Shown: positions 1 to 5,881 of the stretch, piece after piece
Numbering within the stretch: position 1 is the stretch's first letter
How the letters are laid out: every line of letters starts with the position of its first letter
DNA from: Pseudomonadota bacterium
Lineage (GTDB): Bacteria > Pseudomonadota > Alphaproteobacteria > Rhizobiales > Methylopilaceae
Reading direction: 5' to 3'
DNA: 5,881 nt
Assembly: GCA_023389135.1 (NCBI GenBank)
Contig: JAEWEX010000070.1
Location: 1-5,881 of the forward strand
Position numbers and translations under genes: made by a program
The notes under the pieces: generated by a model
What the model saw: only the letters and a program-made list of their open reading frames with translations
Databases searched by the model: none
Told to the model about the DNA's origin: nothing

Positions 1-1
1 G

Positions 2-190
<189 letters not shown>

Positions 191-206
191 GCGAACGATA
201 CTCCCG

Positions 207-233
207 GGCGGGCGCCCATGAGGCGCGCCCGCC
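207..233 (+). promoter_or_regulatory. GC-rich hairpin in the rpoB-rpoC gap
   Basis: GGCGGGCGC at 207-215 is perfectly complementary to GCGCCCGCC at 225-233, giving a 9-bp all-GC stem with a 9-nt loop. An alternative register pairs GCGCC/GGCGC around a CATGA loop, with a 2-nt bulge. It begins 17 nt after the rpoB stop. There is no T-run after it (the next bases are TCCGTATTG), so it is not a standard intrinsic terminator. It could be an RNA processing or stability element, or a partial attenuator between rpoB and rpoC; the function is inferred. Confidence 0.55.
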
Positions 234-260
234 TCCGTATTGCGGGACATCAGACCGTAC

Positions 261-281
261 GGGCCGTGAGCGGAGCGGCCC
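261..281 (+). promoter_or_regulatory. Second hairpin just before the rpoC ribosome binding site
   Basis: GGGCCG at 261-266 pairs with CGGCCC at 276-281 around a 9-nt loop. It lies 10 nt upstream of the rpoC Shine-Dalgarno sequence, and just upstream is the palindrome CCGTACGG (255-262). No T-tract follows. It may insulate or shape the rpoC translation start region, but in GC-rich DNA a 6-bp stem can arise by chance. Confidence 0.3.
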
Positions 282-291
282 CGACCCGGTC

Positions 292-298
292 AAGGAGA
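292..298 (+). promoter_or_regulatory. rpoC ribosome binding site
   Basis: AAGGAGA lies 5 nt before the ATG at 304 and is a near-perfect Shine-Dalgarno sequence. It decides between the two possible Met starts of rpoC: the ATG at 304 has correct spacing, while the ATG at 319 (Met6) would be too far away. Confidence 0.9.
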
Positions 299-303
299 CG
301 GTA

Positions 304-4503
<4,200 letters not shown>

Positions 4504-4528
4504 TCCTCCGGATCGACTGCATCGCGAG

Positions 4529-4559
4529 CGGGCCGCCTTAGGGCGGCCCGTTTTCGTTT
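4529..4559 (+). terminator. Intrinsic terminator after rpoC
   Basis: CGGGCCGCC (4529-4537) pairs perfectly with GGCGGCCCG (4542-4550) around a TTAG loop. It is followed at once by TTTTCGTTT (4551-4559). This 9-bp GC stem with a T-rich tail is a textbook Rho-independent terminator, 25 nt after the rpoC stop. It should end the rpoBC transcript and isolate the downstream toxin-antitoxin pair from it. Confidence 0.93.
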
Positions 4560-4582
4560 CCGGGGGGCGACGATCAGCACGC

Positions 4583-4611
4583 TTGGCCGATAATCTCTTA
4601 TTTGCTATATT
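4583..4611 (+). promoter_or_regulatory. Putative toxin-antitoxin promoter
   Basis: The candidate -35 is TTGGCC at 4583-4588. After a 17-nt spacer comes the -10 TATATT at 4606-4611, preceded by TGC as in an extended -10. This is an AT-rich island in an otherwise GC-rich window. Transcription would be expected to start at about 4617-4621, at or just before the toxin ATG. The match to the sigma-70 consensus is 4/6 (-35) and 5/6 (-10) with ideal spacing. The position between the rpoC terminator and the toxin supports it; no experimental evidence is available here. Confidence 0.65.
4590..4601. promoter_or_regulatory. Possible antitoxin operator (short inverted repeat)
   Basis: ATAA (4590-4593), a TCTC spacer and TTAT (4598-4601) form an inverted repeat inside the spacer between the putative -35 and -10. 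HigA-type antitoxins usually repress their own promoter by binding inverted repeats that overlap it, so the location fits. The half-sites are only 4 bp, so the call is tentative. Confidence 0.3.
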
Positions 4612-4620
4612 CCGGTTCGG

Positions 4621-4944
4621 ATGACGTGGACCGTCGAAACGTTCGGTTTGGTTGATCGAGAGATCGAGGCGCTGCCGCCCGCGCTTCAGGCCCGTCTCAT
4701 CCGCCTCATGGAGATGGTGGAGCGCATCGGGCTCGACCAGCTCGGACAGCCGCATGTCCGGCACGTCGAAGGCAAGCTTTGGGAGTTGCGGGCAAAGGCC
4801 TCTGAGGGGATCGCACGCGGCCTCTATGTGACCCTGACCGGGCGGAGAGTTGTCGTGCTCCACGTGTTCGTAAAGAAATCCCAGAAGACGCCTCGAACCG
4901 CCCTCCAGGTCGCGCGCGAGCGGATGAAGCAGGTGCAGGAATGA
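4621..4944 (+). CDS. higB: Type II toxin, RelE/ParE superfamily (HigB / phage Gp49-like)
   Basis: This 107-aa protein looks like a HigB-type toxin of the phage-derived Gp49-like family in the RelE/ParE superfamily. Characterised HigB and RelE relatives are ribosome-dependent mRNA endonucleases that slow translation and growth when free of antitoxin; that activity is inferred here. Family signatures are visible: an N-terminal helical part (VDREIEALPPALQARLIRL, 11-29); HVRHVEGKLWELRAK (45-59), with the typical LWELR; GIARGLYV (63-70); the core strand VVVLHVFVKKSQKTP (77-91) with Lys85, Lys86 and Lys89; and a C-terminal helix ARERMKQV (98-105). Length is normal for the family. The next in-frame Met is residue 30, which would delete the first helices, so the ATG at 4621 is preferred despite having no Shine-Dalgarno sequence. 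The stop overlaps the antitoxin start (ATGA). Codons such as GTA, AAA, TTG and GGT are more frequent than in rpoC, which suggests transfer, although rpoC is itself strongly codon-biased. Whether the toxin is active cannot be told from sequence. Confidence 0.88.
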   Translation: MTWTVETFGLVDREIEALPPALQARLIRLMEMVERIGLDQLGQPHVRHVEGKLWELRAKASEGIARGLYVTLTGRRVVVLHVFVKKSQKTPRTALQVARERMKQVQE

Positions 4945-5219
4945 CCAGGATCGCTGACCTCAAGAGCCGCCTGATGGACAATCCGGCCTTTCGCGAGGAA
5001 TACGAGAAGGCTGACGCCGAATTCACCGTCATCGAGGCTCTCGTGGCGGCAAGGACGCGGGCAAAGCTGTCGCAGGCCGATGTCGCCCGACGGATCGGCA
5101 CGACCCAGTCCGCAATCGCGCGCCTCGAAGGGGGAGGGGTGTCTCCGTCGATCTCGACGCTGCGGCGCTATGCAGAAGCAACCGGCACAAGGCTCGAGAT
5201 CAGTCTGGTGACACCGTAG
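4941..5219 (+). CDS. higA: XRE-family antitoxin (HigA-like)
   Basis: This 92-aa helix-turn-helix protein is the expected partner of the preceding toxin. In higBA systems the antitoxin binds and neutralises the toxin, and alone or in complex represses the shared promoter. The N-terminal 1-30 (with FREEYEKADAEFTVIEAL, 17-34) resembles the leader of small XRE antitoxins. The HTH domain spans about 32-90: LSQADVARRIG (43-53) is the scaffold helix and TTQSAIARLEGGG (54-66) includes the recognition helix; STLRRYAEATGTRLEISL (72-89) closes the fold. The ATG sits inside the toxin stop region (ATGA, 4-nt overlap), which implies translational coupling. A weak Shine-Dalgarno, AGGTG, lies at 4931-4935. 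Toxin-first order is the hallmark of higBA and related pairs. The protein ends 313 nt before rpsL, and no terminator with a T-tract follows it. The exact subfamily name is less certain than its role. Confidence 0.87.
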   Translation: MTRIADLKSRLMDNPAFREEYEKADAEFTVIEALVAARTRAKLSQADVARRIGTTQSAIARLEGGGVSPSISTLRRYAEATGTRLEISLVTP

Positions 5220-5266
5220 CGCCCTGAAATGCGTCGCCCGCCTGCAGCTCCCGGCTTAACTCGGGG

Positions 5267-5295
5267 TTGACGCGGGGCGACTCTCGGCGTAGGAC
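5267..5295 (+). promoter_or_regulatory. Candidate rpsL promoter
   Basis: TTGACG (5267-5272) is a strong -35, and TAGGAC (5290-5295) sits at the ideal 17-nt spacing as a weak -10. Alphaproteobacterial housekeeping promoters conserve TTGAC strongly and tolerate poor -10 elements, so this is plausible. It would give rpsL a 5' leader of about 230 nt. A new promoter is expected somewhere here, since the rpoC terminator cuts off read-through from rpoBC. Confidence 0.4.
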
Positions 5296-5457
5296 ACGCG
5301 AGCTTTCGCGGCAGGCGGTAAGCCTCGTCCATTGGCGCAGCCATTGCGCCGAGACATCGGGCTTAGACGCTGCCGCACCAAAAGCCGGGTAAGACCTGAA
5401 CGCACGACCGAGGCGCCTTGCGGCGTCGCGGTCCTCTGCATCTTGAGGCGCCAGACC

Positions 5458-5492
5458 GCCAATGCGGCGGGATGGCGCGGATTTGCGTTGGC
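5458..5492 (+). promoter_or_regulatory. rpsL leader hairpin (upstream conformation)
   Basis: GCCAATGC (5458-5465) pairs with GCGTTGGC (5485-5492) over 8 bp, with one U-G wobble and a 19-nt loop. It ends 40 nt before the rpsL start. Its 3' arm is also complementary to the bases next to the start codon, so this helix and the downstream one exclude each other. Confidence 0.35.
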
Positions 5493-5532
5493 TGGCGAGG
5501 TCGTCGGCCATGACGGAGCGAGAAAGCCAACG
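5486..5532 (+). promoter_or_regulatory. rpsL leader helix that would mask the start site
   Basis: CGTTGGCT (5486-5493) is perfectly complementary to AGCCAACG (5525-5532), the eight bases immediately before the rpsL ATG at 5533. The 31-nt loop contains the presumed Shine-Dalgarno GGAG (5515-5518). Such a helix could lower initiation on rpsL. This is a paper fold only, without energy calculation or comparative support. Confidence 0.35.
5515..5518 (+). promoter_or_regulatory. Probable rpsL ribosome binding site
   Basis: GGAG lies 14 nt before the ATG at 5533, which is longer than the usual 5-9 nt spacing. The nearer GAGAAAG (5520-5526) is a weaker purine-rich alternative. The start itself is not in doubt because the encoded N-terminus matches S12. 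Confidence 0.45.
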
Positions 5533-5881
5533 ATGCCGACGATCAGCCAACTGGTCCGCAAGCCGAGGCAGGCCCCGCGCTACCGGAACAAGGTTCCGGC
5601 GCTGGAGGCATGCCCGCAGAAGCGCGGCGTGTGCACGCGCGTCTACACGACGACCCCGAAGAAGCCGAACTCGGCGCTGCGCAAGGTCGCCAAGATCCGG
5701 CTGACCAACGGCTTCGAGGTCATCGGCTACATCCCGGGCGAGGGCCACAACCTTCAGGAGCACTCGGTCGTCATGATCCGCGGCGGCCGCGTCAAGGACC
5801 TTCCCGGCGTCCGCTATCACATCATCCGCGGCGTGCTCGACACGCAGGGCGTCAAGGACCGCAAGCAGCGCCGTTCGAAGT
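5533..5881 (+). CDS. rpsL: 30S ribosomal protein S12 (partial, 3' end outside window)
   Basis: The first 116 codons of S12 are present; the usual length is about 123-124 aa, so only a short C-terminal tail is missing. S12 lies at the decoding centre of the 30S subunit and helps to control tRNA selection accuracy. The sequence starts [11 protein letters not shown] and contains [18 protein letters not shown] (21-38), [13 protein letters not shown] (39-51), [23 protein letters not shown] (57-79) and [13 protein letters not shown] (84-96). Lys43 and Lys88, where changes commonly give streptomycin resistance, are the wild-type residues, as is Pro91. Asp89 corresponds to the aspartate that RimO methylthiolates in E. 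coli. No premature stop or frameshift was seen. rpsG and fusA would be expected downstream. Unlike a simple rpoC-rpsL arrangement, a toxin-antitoxin pair separates this gene from rpoC. Confidence 0.98.
   Translation, partial: MPTISQLVRKPRQAPRYRNKVPALEACPQKRGVCTRVYTTTPKKPNSALRKVAKIRLTNGFEVIGYIPGEGHNLQEHSVVMIRGGRVKDLPGVRYHIIRGVLDTQGVKDRKQRRSK

Larger units (their letters stand above)
5220..5532. other. Gene-free stretch and rpsL leader region
   Basis: No convincing coding region was found in these 313 nt on either strand. The open minus-strand frame running through it continues antisense through rpsL and looks like a GC-bias artefact. The stretch holds a candidate sigma-70 promoter (5267-5295); a short inverted repeat GGCGCA/TGCGCC (5334-5339 and 5345-5350, 5-nt loop); an 8-bp direct repeat GAGGCGCC (5410-5417 and 5445-5452); and complementary segments close to the rpsL start that may fold in alternative ways. 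No tRNA or terminator with a T-run was recognised. It most likely serves as promoter and 5' leader for rpsL. Confidence 0.6.

Noticed and set aside
5334..5350. GGCGCA/TGCGCC hairpin as a terminator for the toxin-antitoxin pair
   Set aside because: The stem is only 6 bp and the sequence after it (GAGACATCGG) has no T-run. It is listed only as a structure within the leader.
5363..5395. Second possible promoter TTAGAC ... TAAGAC
   Set aside because: The spacing between the two hexamers is 21 nt, too long for a sigma-70 promoter, and both are poor matches.
5200..5820. 206-codon minus-strand open frame spanning the leader and rpsL
   Set aside because: About half is antisense to the conserved rpsL gene, and the rest shows no family resemblance. 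Considered as a possible decayed gene in 5220-5511, but no recognisable motif supports that.

Overview
The window is high-GC DNA from the conserved RNA polymerase / ribosomal protein region of a bacterial chromosome. The rpoC product is 1399 aa, and its sequence together with the S12 sequence (N-terminus [11 protein letters not shown], conserved [15 protein letters not shown] stretch) points to an alphaproteobacterium, most likely Hyphomicrobiales (Rhizobiales). That placement is recognition by eye, not a database search.

Layout, all genes on the + strand: the last 62 codons of rpoB (2-190); a 113-nt gap with two strong GC hairpins; complete rpoC (304-4503); a textbook intrinsic terminator (4529-4559); a compact toxin-first type II toxin-antitoxin pair of the HigBA kind (toxin 4621-4944, antitoxin 4941-5219, overlapping by ATGA); a 313-nt gene-free stretch (5220-5532); and the first 116 codons of rpsL (5533 to the window end).

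rpoB and rpoC encode the beta and beta' subunits that form the catalytic cleft of RNA polymerase, and rpsL encodes the decoding-centre protein S12. In many alphaproteobacteria these genes sit close together. Here a toxin-antitoxin cassette with its own promoter-like element and less GC-biased codon use lies between rpoC and rpsL, directly after the rpoC terminator. It looks like a horizontally acquired insert in an otherwise ordinary housekeeping region.

The least ordinary signals are outside the core coding genes: the toxin promoter abuts the toxin start codon, with no Shine-Dalgarno sequence, which predicts a leaderless or nearly leaderless mRNA; the rpsL leader has two mutually exclusive RNA helices, one ending at the base before the rpsL AUG; and an 11-bp direct repeat is shared between the region upstream of the toxin and the 5' end of rpsL. 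No CRISPR array, tRNA, rRNA or insertion sequence was seen, and there is no convincing evidence for a wholly new system.
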